Assembly: GCA_028285085.1 (NCBI GenBank)
Contig: JANQQI010000065.1
Span: 186,001-250,000, forward strand
DNA from: Saprospiraceae bacterium
Lineage (GTDB): Bacteria > Bacteroidota > Bacteroidia > Chitinophagales > Saprospiraceae
Direction: 5' to 3'
DNA length: 64,000 bases
How positions within the stretch are numbered: the first letter of the stretch is position 1; each line of letters opens with the position of its first letter. The translations under genes were made by a program, and so were the position numbers. The notes below the pieces were generated by a model, which saw only the letters and a program-made list of their open reading frames with translations, searched no databases and had not been told where the DNA came from. Positions 37,701-45,789 of this stretch are shown here, piece after piece.

Positions 37701-38219
37701 ATGAGAACCAAATTACTTTTCACATTCGCGCTGGCTACCTTATTTTCCTTGACTAGCGTGATGGCGCAGAAAATTGCCTACGTTAATGTGGATAAGATTC
37801 TGGATAGCATGAATGAATATAAAGCTGCTCAGAAACAAATTGACGATCTCGCTGCTAAGTGGCGCCGCGAAGTGGCTGAGGAATACGATAAAATTAAGGG
37901 GATGTACAACAGCTACCAGGCTGAACAGGTACTATTAAGCGATGAAGTACGTCGACAACGTGAAGACGAGATCATGCAGAAAGAAAAAGATGTACGCGAA
38001 ATGCAGAAGGGGCGATTCGGGCCAGAAGGTGCCTTATTTAAAAAACGCCAGGAACTGGTACAGCCCATTCAGGATAAAGTCTACGAAGCGATCCAAAATT
38101 ATGCGAACGATAAAGGTTATGATTTTATCTTCGACCAAGGGGCTGCTTCCGGGATGTTGTTCTCGAATCCCCGCTACGATAAAACAGAAGATGTCCTAAA
38201 AGAACTAGGAATTGATTAA
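37701..38219 (+). CDS. OmpH/Skp-family periplasmic chaperone (copy 1)
   Basis: 172 residues from the ATG at 37701, giving a signal peptide MRTKLLFTFALATLFSLTSVMAQ; an ATG at 37689 adds four residues. After KIAYVNVDKIL comes a long charged helical hairpin (about 40-125) and the C-terminal return YDFIFDQGAAS. This is the Skp fold, a trimeric jellyfish-shaped holdase that carries unfolded outer-membrane proteins across the periplasm. It precedes a second copy by 60 bp, which appears to have its own promoter. Confidence 0.9.
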   Translation: MRTKLLFTFALATLFSLTSVMAQKIAYVNVDKILDSMNEYKAAQKQIDDLAAKWRREVAEEYDKIKGMYNSYQAEQVLLSDEVRRQREDEIMQKEKDVREMQKGRFGPEGALFKKRQELVQPIQDKVYEAIQNYANDKGYDFIFDQGAASGMLFSNPRYDKTEDVLKELGID

Positions 38220-38244
38220 TTGCGATAGAAAGACCTTACCTTTG
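38212..38244 (+). promoter_or_regulatory. Bacteroidota-type promoter for the second OmpH-like gene
   Basis: TTG at 38212-38214, 22 nt, then TACCTTTG at 38237-38244. It overlaps the last codons of copy 1 and lies 36 bp before the ATG of copy 2. Confidence 0.45.
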
Positions 38245-38279
38245 CGGTCCAAATTTGAAAAACGTTAAATCTCTAAAAC

Positions 38280-38786
38280 ATGAAGAAATTAATAAAAATC
38301 AGTTTCCTCTTTATTGCTTTGATCAGTATGACGACTGCACTCAAAGCTCAAAAGTTTGGCTACGTCAACTCTGCTTTGATCCTCTCCGAAATGCCTGAGG
38401 TGAAGCAAGCGGATGCAAATTTGGAAGACTTGAAAAAAGTTCTCCAGAAGCAGTACGAAAATATGGTTTCGAGCTTCCAAAAGAAGTACGAAGAGTTGGC
38501 TTTGAAAGAAAAGCGCGGTGAGTTGTCACCAAAGCAAATTGAAGAAGAGAGTAAGAAACTGCAAGCAGACGAGAAAGCGATTGCTGATTTTGAGAAAAAA
38601 ACACAGCAGCAATTGGTCGATAAGCGCGAGGAATTGCTCAAGCCTATCTACGACAAAGTTAATGGTGCCATCAAAGCCGTTGCCGACGAAGGTGACTTCC
38701 AGATGATCTTTGATTCCAGCACAGCTATTTTGTTGTACGCAGAAGATGGAGCAGATGTAAGTAACTTAGTCAAAGCGAAACTCTAA
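38280..38786 (+). CDS. OmpH/Skp-family periplasmic chaperone (copy 2)
   Basis: 168 residues. Signal peptide MKKLIKISFLFIALISMTTALKAQ, then KFGYVNSALILSEMPEVKQA, the usual OmpH start, a Lys/Glu/Gln-rich coiled hairpin (about 45-120) and FQMIFDSSTAILLYAEDGAD. Same fold and role as copy 1 but only moderately similar, so an old duplication. Tandem skp-like genes are common in Bacteroidota from what I recall. murI follows after 10 bp. Confidence 0.9.
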   Translation: MKKLIKISFLFIALISMTTALKAQKFGYVNSALILSEMPEVKQADANLEDLKKVLQKQYENMVSSFQKKYEELALKEKRGELSPKQIEEESKKLQADEKAIADFEKKTQQQLVDKREELLKPIYDKVNGAIKAVADEGDFQMIFDSSTAILLYAEDGADVSNLVKAKL

Positions 38787-38796
38787 GCGAGCTGCT

Positions 38797-39609
38797 TTGT
38801 CGCGCGAACAGCATAAGAGACAACCAATTGGAGTCTTTGACTCCGGCATTGGCGGCCTGACGGTCGCCAATGCTATTATTAAGCATCTTCCCAACGAAGA
38901 GCTCATCTACTTTGGGGATACTGCTCACCTCCCCTATGGCGATAAATCAGCCGATGCGATTCGCTATTACAGCCTCAAGATTGTTAAGTTTTTGCTGGAG
39001 CAAAATTGTAAACTGATCGTTGTAGCTTGCAATTCGGCATCTTCGGCCGCCTATCACGTTTTACTGGAATTTTTTGCCGGGCAGGCCCTCTTTGTGAATG
39101 TAGTTGATCCGTTGGTAGAGACGGTACGGCAGCACCACTTTAGTAAGGTCGGAGTTATTGCGACCAAAGCAACCATTCAATCAGGCGTATACCAGGAAAA
39201 GCTGCGGGAGGCGCAGCCCGATTTGGATCTGACGGCGATGGCTACACCACTTTTGGTCCCTATGATCGAAGAAGGCTATCACGATGATAACATTAGCGAA
39301 GCCATTATCTCTAAGTATTTATCTGACCCTAGATTTGAAAACATCGAGGCCCTGCTGCTAGCTTGTACGCACTACCCTCTGATCCGCAACCATATCGAAG
39401 ATTATTTTAATCAAAAAATTCGGGTTTTTGACTCTACAGATATTGTAGCCAAAGTGATTCAACACTATTTAATTCAGCGAGATTTGCTGAACCCCGGTCG
39501 TCAAGGACCACATCGTTTTTGTGTATCCGATTATACCCAATCCTTCGAAGAAACAACCCGTCTGTTTTATCGTGAAAAAATAGAGTTGGAGCATTGTCCG
39601 ATCTGGTAA
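38797..39609 (+). CDS. murI: glutamate racemase
   Basis: 270 residues. Makes D-glutamate for peptidoglycan. Motifs: IGVFDSGIGGLTVANA (catalytic Asp/Ser loop), VACNSASSAAYH (first catalytic Cys) and LLACTHYPLIRN (second catalytic Cys), all intact. The only workable start is a TTG at 38797; upstream in-frame codons back to the stop of the previous gene contain no ATG or GTG. The 10-bp gap suggests translational coupling to the OmpH-like gene. Confidence 0.93.
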   Translation: MSREQHKRQPIGVFDSGIGGLTVANAIIKHLPNEELIYFGDTAHLPYGDKSADAIRYYSLKIVKFLLEQNCKLIVVACNSASSAAYHVLLEFFAGQALFVNVVDPLVETVRQHHFSKVGVIATKATIQSGVYQEKLREAQPDLDLTAMATPLLVPMIEEGYHDDNISEAIISKYLSDPRFENIEALLLACTHYPLIRNHIEDYFNQKIRVFDSTDIVAKVIQHYLIQRDLLNPGRQGPHRFCVSDYTQSFEETTRLFYREKIELEHCPIW

Positions 39610-39666
39610 GTTGTAATTTGTTAGAAAAGCAGCTTATTTTTGTATTTCCATTAATGCAAAGATCAG

Positions 39667-40722
39667 GTGCTCACAGAAATTCACGTCCTAAACCATATTC
39701 CTCCCAGTAAGCTCGATGAGTATTTGGCCATGGGGTGGTTTCGCATGGGACAAACCATTTTTACCTGTCATTTGCTTTGTTTCAACAACGAAATCTATTC
39801 TACCGTTTGGACGCGGCTGGCCCTCCAGAATTTTCAATTTAAAAAAAGCTTACGGAAGATTCTTAAGCGCAATGATCAGCGCTTTCGCACCGTTGTTCGC
39901 CGTGCGGTATTCGACTACGAGCGCCAACATCTTTATCACTTGCATAAAGAGCGCTTCGAAGGTTATGTACCGGGTACGCTCGAAGAATCACTCTTCGGGA
40001 TGGAAAATCGTAATATTTACCAAACCTTAGAGGTCGCTATTTACGATGGCAAACGATTGATTGGAGTTAGCTTTTTTGACCTGGGGCGAGATAGCATTGC
40101 AAGCATCATGGCTTTGTTTGATCCTTCTTATGCGCGATACAGCTTGGGGATGTACACCATGCTTAAGGAAATTCAATATGGTATAGATACTGGCCGTCAA
40201 TTTTATTATCCGGGTTACGTTGTACCGCGCTACGGAAAATTTGATTACAAATTGCGGCTCGGCGAGATGGAGTTCTTAGATGTGCCCAGCGGGCAATGGT
40301 GTCCGATCCCGGAATTGAATATCAACAATTTGCCAGCCGAGACGATTACGCAAAAATTGAGGCAGGTGTCACTCGCTATGCAGCGCTATGATTTAGCCGC
40401 CAAGCAATTGACTTACCCGTTTTACGACAAAGATTTATTTGGTTACGAAGAAGAAGAGTTTTTGCAATCACCGATTATTCTGGATTGTTCGCCGGAGAAT
40501 TATGATGAGACGATCCTCTTTGTCGAGTACCATTATTTGCTCAACAAATATCGTTTGGCGAAAGGTATTCGGACTTTCAATTCAACCAGCATTTTTATGT
40601 CTTCCTTTATGGATAAATTTGATCCGGCACGTAGCTGCCTGGATATCATTTCTATCGATAAAGTTATCGTGGAGAGTCGCGAACCAGAAGTGATTGCGGA
40701 TCGCTTACGCAAGATTTTGTAA
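39667..40722 (+). CDS. arginyl/leucyl-tRNA-protein transferase-like protein (Ate/Bpt C-terminal type)
   Basis: 351 residues from a GTG start. The centre carries the GNAT-like fold of aminoacyl-tRNA-protein transferases: FFDLGRDSIASIMALFDPSYARYSLGMYTML, then YYPGYVVPRYGKFDYKLR and GEMEFLD (about residues 140-210). Such enzymes attach an amino acid to protein N-termini and mark them for degradation (N-degron pathway). The usual N-terminal Cys-rich ATE domain is replaced by a different about 90-residue segment. The C-terminal third is unfamiliar. No clpS is nearby. Its stop abuts the convergent rhodanese gene. Confidence 0.65.
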   Translation: MLTEIHVLNHIPPSKLDEYLAMGWFRMGQTIFTCHLLCFNNEIYSTVWTRLALQNFQFKKSLRKILKRNDQRFRTVVRRAVFDYERQHLYHLHKERFEGYVPGTLEESLFGMENRNIYQTLEVAIYDGKRLIGVSFFDLGRDSIASIMALFDPSYARYSLGMYTMLKEIQYGIDTGRQFYYPGYVVPRYGKFDYKLRLGEMEFLDVPSGQWCPIPELNINNLPAETITQKLRQVSLAMQRYDLAAKQLTYPFYDKDLFGYEEEEFLQSPIILDCSPENYDETILFVEYHYLLNKYRLAKGIRTFNSTSIFMSSFMDKFDPARSCLDIISIDKVIVESREPEVIADRLRKIL

Positions 40723-41247
40723 CTACCACACTTTTTGGGCTTTGCCTTCTTCAACCCATTTACTCCATTTACGATTATAAGTATGCACCTTATTGGTCGG
40801 TTGATCGTTCTGATCCACGATCAGGTAGCCTTGATTGACCCATTCAAAGAGACTACCAAAGAGGTTGAATACTTGGGTATAGCCCAATTTCTGTAGTTTT
40901 TTACCAATTTTCTCACTGCGGTAGCCGACCGAGCAATAAAGTACAATGGTGGCATCTTTGGGTACGCCTTCGAGGCGCGCAGCATCAAAATCTTTGTATC
41001 CCAAAAAGCGCGCGCCGGGGATGTGACTAATCTGATATTCCTTTGCTTTGCGCGTATCAAAAATATACACTTGATCTTGCTGCTGTGCTAATTCTTCTAC
41101 GCTCATTACCGGGACACTAAAATCAATCAGCTGCGTAACGCGCCGATCGAAATCAGGGTTTTGTAAATGTGGGCGATCGGCGGGAACCTGCGCACAACTC
41201 GAACTTAGGAAGATTACTAAAGTTACTAGGAGAGATGCGTATTTCAT
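40723..41247 (-). CDS. rhodanese-domain lipoprotein
   Basis: 174 residues. Lipobox SSSCAQ (Cys18) in MKYASLLVTLVIFLSSSC. One rhodanese domain (about 48-145) with DTRKAKEYQISHIPGA and the active-site loop YCSVGYRSE (Cys105), so sulfur-transfer chemistry is possible. The C-terminal tail (VHTYNRKWSKWVEEGK) is typical of Bacteroidota rhodanese lipoproteins as I recall them. Periplasmic. It ends directly against the stop codon of the convergent transferase gene, with no space for a separate terminator. Confidence 0.88.
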   Translation of the reverse strand: MKYASLLVTLVIFLSSSCAQVPADRPHLQNPDFDRRVTQLIDFSVPVMSVEELAQQQDQVYIFDTRKAKEYQISHIPGARFLGYKDFDAARLEGVPKDATIVLYCSVGYRSEKIGKKLQKLGYTQVFNLFGSLFEWVNQGYLIVDQNDQPTNKVHTYNRKWSKWVEEGKAQKVW

Positions 41248-41503
41248 ATTTATCCTTTACTGCGAGTGGATGTGATTTTTATAATCATCTACTCTTCTTA
41301 AACGAATAGAAAATGAAGAGATGTTTAAAACTAATGAGAATTTTGCTCCTTGTCTGATCTGAGACATTAGGATGCCCTATTACACGATCTCAGCCATTAT
41401 TCATTGAAACAAAATAACTGTAATAAAACAAAAACTACTAGTTTCGCTATTATTATATGATCTCCTCTCGTTATCCATAACTTGAATTAGAAAAGTAGAT
41501 AAG

Positions 41504-42013
41504 ATGATTAAAAAATATGGTTTTTGGATGGTATTGGCACTTATTGCTGGTGTGATCATCGGGCGTTATTTGTACATGAAGCCTGGTTTTGTCAACGGTG
41601 AAATGGCGGTGGATTTTGCGATTAGTGACACGCAGAATCTATCAGACTTACAAGGTAATTATGTGCTCCTGGATTTTTGGGGCAGCTGGTGTGGTCCTTG
41701 TCGTAAAGAGAACCCTACCTTGGTTGAGTTTTATAAAAACTATCACGAACGTGGATTGGAGATTGTAAGCGTCGCGGTGGAAGAGAAAGAAGAGCGCTGG
41801 CGACGCGCGCGTCAAAAAGATGGCCTTATTTGGCCCCATCACGTTTTTGACCAAGCGACGAGTTTATCCTTTTTCGATTCTCCGGTAGCAACTAAATATA
41901 GCGTTAAATCGATTCCTACCAAATACCTCTTGGATGACAAGGGGATGATCATCGCAGTGAATCCTTCCTGGGAGAACCTCGAAAAACTCCTAAATGATCG
42001 ACTGCCAAAATGA
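41504..42013 (+). CDS. TlpA/ResA-like thioredoxin-family protein
   Basis: 169 residues. One N-terminal membrane anchor (about 6-22) and a periplasmic thioredoxin fold with WGSWCGPCRKENP (Cys63, Cys66) and the cis-proline region SIPTKYLLD. It would reduce periplasmic disulfides, for example in cytochrome c maturation, which fits the multiheme cytochrome 5 kb away, though that link is an inference. Monocistronic by spacing (256 bp upstream, 68 bp downstream). Confidence 0.88.
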   Translation: MIKKYGFWMVLALIAGVIIGRYLYMKPGFVNGEMAVDFAISDTQNLSDLQGNYVLLDFWGSWCGPCRKENPTLVEFYKNYHERGLEIVSVAVEEKEERWRRARQKDGLIWPHHVFDQATSLSFFDSPVATKYSVKSIPTKYLLDDKGMIIAVNPSWENLEKLLNDRLPK

Positions 42014-42081
42014 CGTAGATTCCTTGCTGGCAGTGTATTTGATGCCAATTCAAAGCGAGATTATTCAATAAAGTGGCTTTA

Positions 42082-42693
42082 ATGATTAAAAAAATAAAAA
42101 ACATCATGGGCAAAAAGGAAAAAGTAACCGAATCGAACCCAGAGATGCTGGATGAGAACCAAACGGCTACAGAAGAACCTCAAGAAGAAGGTAGTAAAAA
42201 GAAGAAATCAGCAAAAAAAGCATCCAAAACGGACCAATTAGAACAAAAACTAGAAGAAACCGAAGCGCAGTTGTCGGAAGTAAAAGATAAATACATCCGC
42301 CTGTTGGCTGAGTTTGAGAACTTCAAGCGCCGCAATATGAAGGAGCGTCTGGAGTTGATGAGTACGGCTGCTCAGGACACAATGTCAGTGATTCTGCCAG
42401 TTTTGGACGATTTTGATCGGGCTAAGAAAAACGCTGAAAGCGATAATAGTAATGAAAGTTTTAGTGAAGGTGTAACGCTGGTATACAACAAGATTTACAG
42501 CGCGCTTTCGCAAAAAGGCCTAAAGCCAATGGATTCTAATGGCGTAGATTTCGATCCCGAATACCACGAAGCCATTACGGAGATTCCAGCGCCTACCGAA
42601 GAGATGAAAGGTAAAGTCATTGACACCATTGAGAAAGGATATTTCCTGAAAGATAAAATTATTCGCTACGCGAAAGTCGTCGTAGGAAAATAA
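42082..42693 (+). CDS. grpE: nucleotide exchange factor GrpE
   Basis: 203 residues from the ATG at 42082; a GTG at 42073 is an alternative. An acidic/lysine-rich disordered N-terminus (about 15-55) and a long dimerising helix (QLEQKLEETEAQLSEVKDKYIRLLAEFENFKRR) are followed by the beta domain with GVDFDPEYHEAI and VVVGK at the end. It speeds ADP release from DnaK. dnaJ follows after 53 bp; dnaK is not in the window. Confidence 0.95.
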   Translation: MIKKIKNIMGKKEKVTESNPEMLDENQTATEEPQEEGSKKKKSAKKASKTDQLEQKLEETEAQLSEVKDKYIRLLAEFENFKRRNMKERLELMSTAAQDTMSVILPVLDDFDRAKKNAESDNSNESFSEGVTLVYNKIYSALSQKGLKPMDSNGVDFDPEYHEAITEIPAPTEEMKGKVIDTIEKGYFLKDKIIRYAKVVVGK

Positions 42694-42746
42694 ATCATAC
42701 GGCTCGGTTTGTCTGTGGATGAATGGAGTCGAAGTATGCACACATC

Positions 42747-43904
42747 ATGGCAAAAAGAGATTATTATGAAGTATTGGGTGTCCCCAAAGATGCGGACAGC
42801 AATACCATCAAAAAATCATATCGCAAGATCGCAATGAAGTATCACCCGGACCGTAATCCGGATGATAAAGAGGCGGAAGAGAAATTCAAGGAAGCTGCCG
42901 AGGCTTATGAAATCCTGAGTGACGATGACAAGCGCGCGCGCTACGATCGCTTTGGACACGCTGGTGTCAATAATAATGGCGGCGGTGGATTTGGCGGTGC
43001 AGGAATGACGATGGATGATATCTTTTCGCAGTTTGGAGATATTTTTGGAGACAGCGGAAGTCCTTTCGAATCATTCTTCGGTGGCGGGCGTTCTCGTACT
43101 CGTGCTCAAGGACGCAAGGGTAGTAATCTGCGGATTAAAGTGGCACTAAGTCTGGAAGAGATCGCTAATGGTGTGACCAAAAAGATTAAGGTCAAGAAGA
43201 AGGTGACTTGTAAGACTTGTAATGGAAGCGGTGCGAAAGACAGCAAATCCGTTACGACTTGTTCGACCTGTCGAGGGATGGGATCCGTACGACAAGTGCG
43301 AAGTACTTTCCTTGGCCAAATGCAAACGACAACGGTTTGTCCTTCTTGTAACGGAAGCGGAAAAACGATAACGGCTAAGTGTAGCAGTTGCCGTGGTACT
43401 GGCTCGGAGGTCGGCGAAGAAACGATCAGCATTGAAATCCCTGCAGGTGTAGAAGCAGGGATGCAGCTGTCGATGCGTGGCCGGGGCAACGCGGGTGAAC
43501 AAGGCGGCCCGGCCGGCGATTTGCTGATCAACATCGAAGAAAAGAAGCACGAGTTCCTGCAGCGTGAAGGCAATAATGTAGTCTACGAATTGTACCTCAA
43601 TTTTGCGGACGCCGCATTGGGGACCTCAGTAGAAGTACCAGTCTTGGAAGGCAAGGTGAAAATTAAGATTCCGGCTGGCACCCAAAGCGGGAAAATCCTC
43701 CGACTAAAAGGCAAAGGTTTGCCTGCTCTACAAAGCTACGGCCGTGGTGATCAACTGATCCACGTTAATATCTGGACGCCGAAAAAGCTGTCAGACGAAG
43801 AGCGCAGACTCCTCGAAAAGCTCCGGACGATGCCAAACTTTGATCCCAATCCGGGGAAATCCGAAAAGGGATTTTTCGATAAGATGCGGGATATGTTTAG
43901 CTAA
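42747..43904 (+). CDS. dnaJ: chaperone DnaJ
   Basis: 385 residues from the ATG at 42747 ([11 protein letters not shown]); an in-frame ATG 24 bp upstream adds unlikely residues. J domain 1-70 with HPD at 33-35, a Gly/Phe linker (about 72-110), and four CxxCxGxG zinc repeats ([32 protein letters not shown], about 140-215). The C-terminal substrate-binding and dimerisation domains follow. Type I DnaJ, co-chaperone of DnaK. Ends at a strong terminator. Confidence 0.97.
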   Translation: MAKRDYYEVLGVPKDADSNTIKKSYRKIAMKYHPDRNPDDKEAEEKFKEAAEAYEILSDDDKRARYDRFGHAGVNNNGGGGFGGAGMTMDDIFSQFGDIFGDSGSPFESFFGGGRSRTRAQGRKGSNLRIKVALSLEEIANGVTKKIKVKKKVTCKTCNGSGAKDSKSVTTCSTCRGMGSVRQVRSTFLGQMQTTTVCPSCNGSGKTITAKCSSCRGTGSEVGEETISIEIPAGVEAGMQLSMRGRGNAGEQGGPAGDLLINIEEKKHEFLQREGNNVVYELYLNFADAALGTSVEVPVLEGKVKIKIPAGTQSGKILRLKGKGLPALQSYGRGDQLIHVNIWTPKKLSDEERRLLEKLRTMPNFDPNPGKSEKGFFDKMRDMFS

Positions 43905-43929
43905 GCCGCACATATATTCTATTTTTACG

Positions 43930-43986
43930 CCGCGCAAATACGAAAACAGGCTACTCCAGCCGTTGGTATTTGCGCGGTTTTCTTTT
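43930..43986 (+). terminator. intrinsic terminator after dnaJ
   Basis: Perfect 12-bp stem CCGCGCAAATAC (43930-43941) / GTATTTGCGCGG (43966-43977), 24-nt loop, then TTTTCTTTT. It closes the grpE-dnaJ unit and separates it from gldH. Confidence 0.88.
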
Positions 43987-44036
43987 GTCCGCCCAAATCG
44001 TTATACCTGCTTTGACTAAGCATTACTTTCAAGACT

Positions 44037-44510
44037 ATGCGCTTACTTTTCATTTTGTTCGTTCTTTCAATTGGATTCAGTGCCTGTGGGCCGAATTATC
44101 ATTTTGAGCAAGCTTATCCTATTCAGGACAACAGTTGGCAGCAAGCGGATACCTTGGACTTCGTCGTGGAGATCGAAGATACCTTGCAGATTTATAACCT
44201 TTACCTTGATGTAGAACATCAAACGGACTATCCCTTTCAGAATATCTATTTGATGATTCACACCGAATTTCCTTCGGGCCAGCGGATCCACGAGCGCGTT
44301 TCGGTGGATATGGCGGATAAGGCTGGCCGCTGGTACGGCGATTGTAATAGTGAGAGCTGTCAATTGCGGGTCAATATCCAGCAGGGTGCTTTTTTTAATG
44401 CTCAGGGACCTCACAAAATCACCGTTGAGCAGTACATGCGACTTGATCCTTTACCGGGGATTCGCAATGTCGCTTTTCGGGTCGAAAAGACAAAAAATCG
44501 CCGTAGCTAG
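44037..44510 (+). CDS. gldH: gliding motility lipoprotein GldH
   Basis: 157 residues, the normal GldH size. Lipobox FSAC (Cys17) in MRLLFILFVLSIGFSACGPN. The mature part has GldH-like features (FEQAYPIQDNSW, YPFQNIYLMI, AGRWYGD, GPHKITVEQYMR). In Flavobacterium johnsoniae GldH is needed for gliding and chitin use and is linked to the T9SS machinery. The presence of T9SS cargo in the same window agrees. Stands alone between the dnaJ terminator and the YitT-type gene. Confidence 0.85.
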   Translation: MRLLFILFVLSIGFSACGPNYHFEQAYPIQDNSWQQADTLDFVVEIEDTLQIYNLYLDVEHQTDYPFQNIYLMIHTEFPSGQRIHERVSVDMADKAGRWYGDCNSESCQLRVNIQQGAFFNAQGPHKITVEQYMRLDPLPGIRNVAFRVEKTKNRRS

Positions 44511-44667
44511 GTTCTTCTCAATAGACATTTTTTCCAGTTTTTCTTCTTTGCGGACATAAATCGATTCCAGGTCTGCTAATTGCTGCATTCGGTGAACAAT
44601 ATCATCGAAATGGAGATAAGGTTAGTAGAGCTTTAAATTGAAAAAAGGTGTAGCAAATCCCTGAAAG

Positions 44668-45588
44668 ATGAAGAAAACCTTAGCTGTTGTTTCTGAGTAC
44701 GCGCAAATATTAGTGGGTATCCTTTTGGCAAGCCTTGGCCTGAAAGCTTTTCTGCTGCCAAATGGCTTTCTCGACGGTGGAGTGACCGGGATTGCGATTC
44801 TACTTAGTGAAGTCTACGATTGGAATATTTCTACTTTGCTGCTTTTGATTAGCCTTCCTTTTTTACTGCTCGCTGCAGTAACAGTATCCCGGAAGATTGT
44901 GATTAAATCGGTGATTTCTATTGTTGCTTTGTCCATCTTTATTCATTTTGAGAATTTCACACCTTTGACGGATGACAAGCTCTTGATCGCCATTTTTGGT
45001 GGCTTATTTTTAGGTGCGGGGATCGGCATTACGATCCGGAATGGAGCCGTTTTAGATGGTTCGGAAGTGCTTGGTCTTTTTATGAATGATCGTTTTGGAC
45101 TGAGTATCGGATCGGTCATTCTGGTCTTTAACGTTATCCTGTTTATCATTGCGGGAGTCGTTCTGTCCTCAGAAGTTGCGATGTATTCCATTCTTACCTA
45201 TCTCGTTACCGCCAGAGTAATTGACTTTTTCATCAAAGGCTTTGAGAACTACGTTGGGTTGATGATTGTCTCTCACAATAATTTGGAACTTGAACGGCAA
45301 TTGTTACAACATATTGGAACTGGGCTTACCGTCTACAGTTGTCCACGAGGTTACGGTAGCCGCGGCAAGCGCGAAAGCGGTGAAATTATTCACGTGATTA
45401 TCAATCGTATCGATATTCGGAAGACCTATAACTTGGTGCACGAAGTGGACTCGGAAGCGTTCATTATTGAGTTTGATGTGAATAATGTTTCCGGTGGGGT
45501 GTTGCGTAAGTACTTGAGTCGTAATGATAAAAAGTTGTCTCCTTCGATTATTAATGAGGGGATTGTAGCTCCGGTTAACTTGAATTAG
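44668..45588 (+). CDS. YitT-family membrane protein (DUF161 + DUF2179)
   Basis: 306 residues. About five or six membrane segments (about 10-195), including LLPNGFLDGGVTGIAILLSE and GGLFLGAGIGITIRNGAVLDGSEVLG, which are hallmarks of the YitT/DUF161 family. A cytoplasmic C-terminal DUF2179 domain follows (about 205-295). Function in Bacteroidota unknown; a transport or membrane-sensing role has been suggested for relatives, without clear proof. Upstream, 44511-44667 has no gene I can support. Confidence 0.85.
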   Translation: MKKTLAVVSEYAQILVGILLASLGLKAFLLPNGFLDGGVTGIAILLSEVYDWNISTLLLLISLPFLLLAAVTVSRKIVIKSVISIVALSIFIHFENFTPLTDDKLLIAIFGGLFLGAGIGITIRNGAVLDGSEVLGLFMNDRFGLSIGSVILVFNVILFIIAGVVLSSEVAMYSILTYLVTARVIDFFIKGFENYVGLMIVSHNNLELERQLLQHIGTGLTVYSCPRGYGSRGKRESGEIIHVIINRIDIRKTYNLVHEVDSEAFIIEFDVNNVSGGVLRKYLSRNDKKLSPSIINEGIVAPVNLN

Positions 45589-45655
45589 TATTTTAATTAG
45601 TTCGTTATATAATATTATATGAATTTTTTAGTTATAAAATACCACAAATCCAGTA

Positions 45656-45686
45656 TTGTCTCCTCTTCTGGTTTATCTTACTTTTG
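45656..45686 (+). promoter_or_regulatory. Bacteroidota-type promoter for the PD40/OmpA gene
   Basis: TTG at 45656-45658, 20 nt, then TACTTTTG at 45679-45686: an ideal match to TTG-N17-23-TAnnTTTG. It leaves a leader of about 100 nt before the ATG at 45790. Confidence 0.6.
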
Positions 45687-45789
45687 TAAATAACACTATC
45701 TCCCCCTTTTTGCACACGAACGAACACATTTTGCGCTAAGAATCAGCGCTTAACCTGCCCCCCGTTTAGAAAACAAAACACAAGCACCG

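Noticed and set aside
41248-41503. Riboswitch or small RNA between the rhodanese and TlpA-like genes
   Set aside because: No stable stem with a T-run or known riboswitch core could be recognised.
44445-44640. A minus-strand frame overlapping the end of gldH and the following gap (contains MQQLADLESIYVRKEEKLEKM)
   Set aside because: Only about 45 residues from the ATG, overlaps gldH, no ribosome site or homology recognised. It could be a gene remnant but the evidence is too thin.
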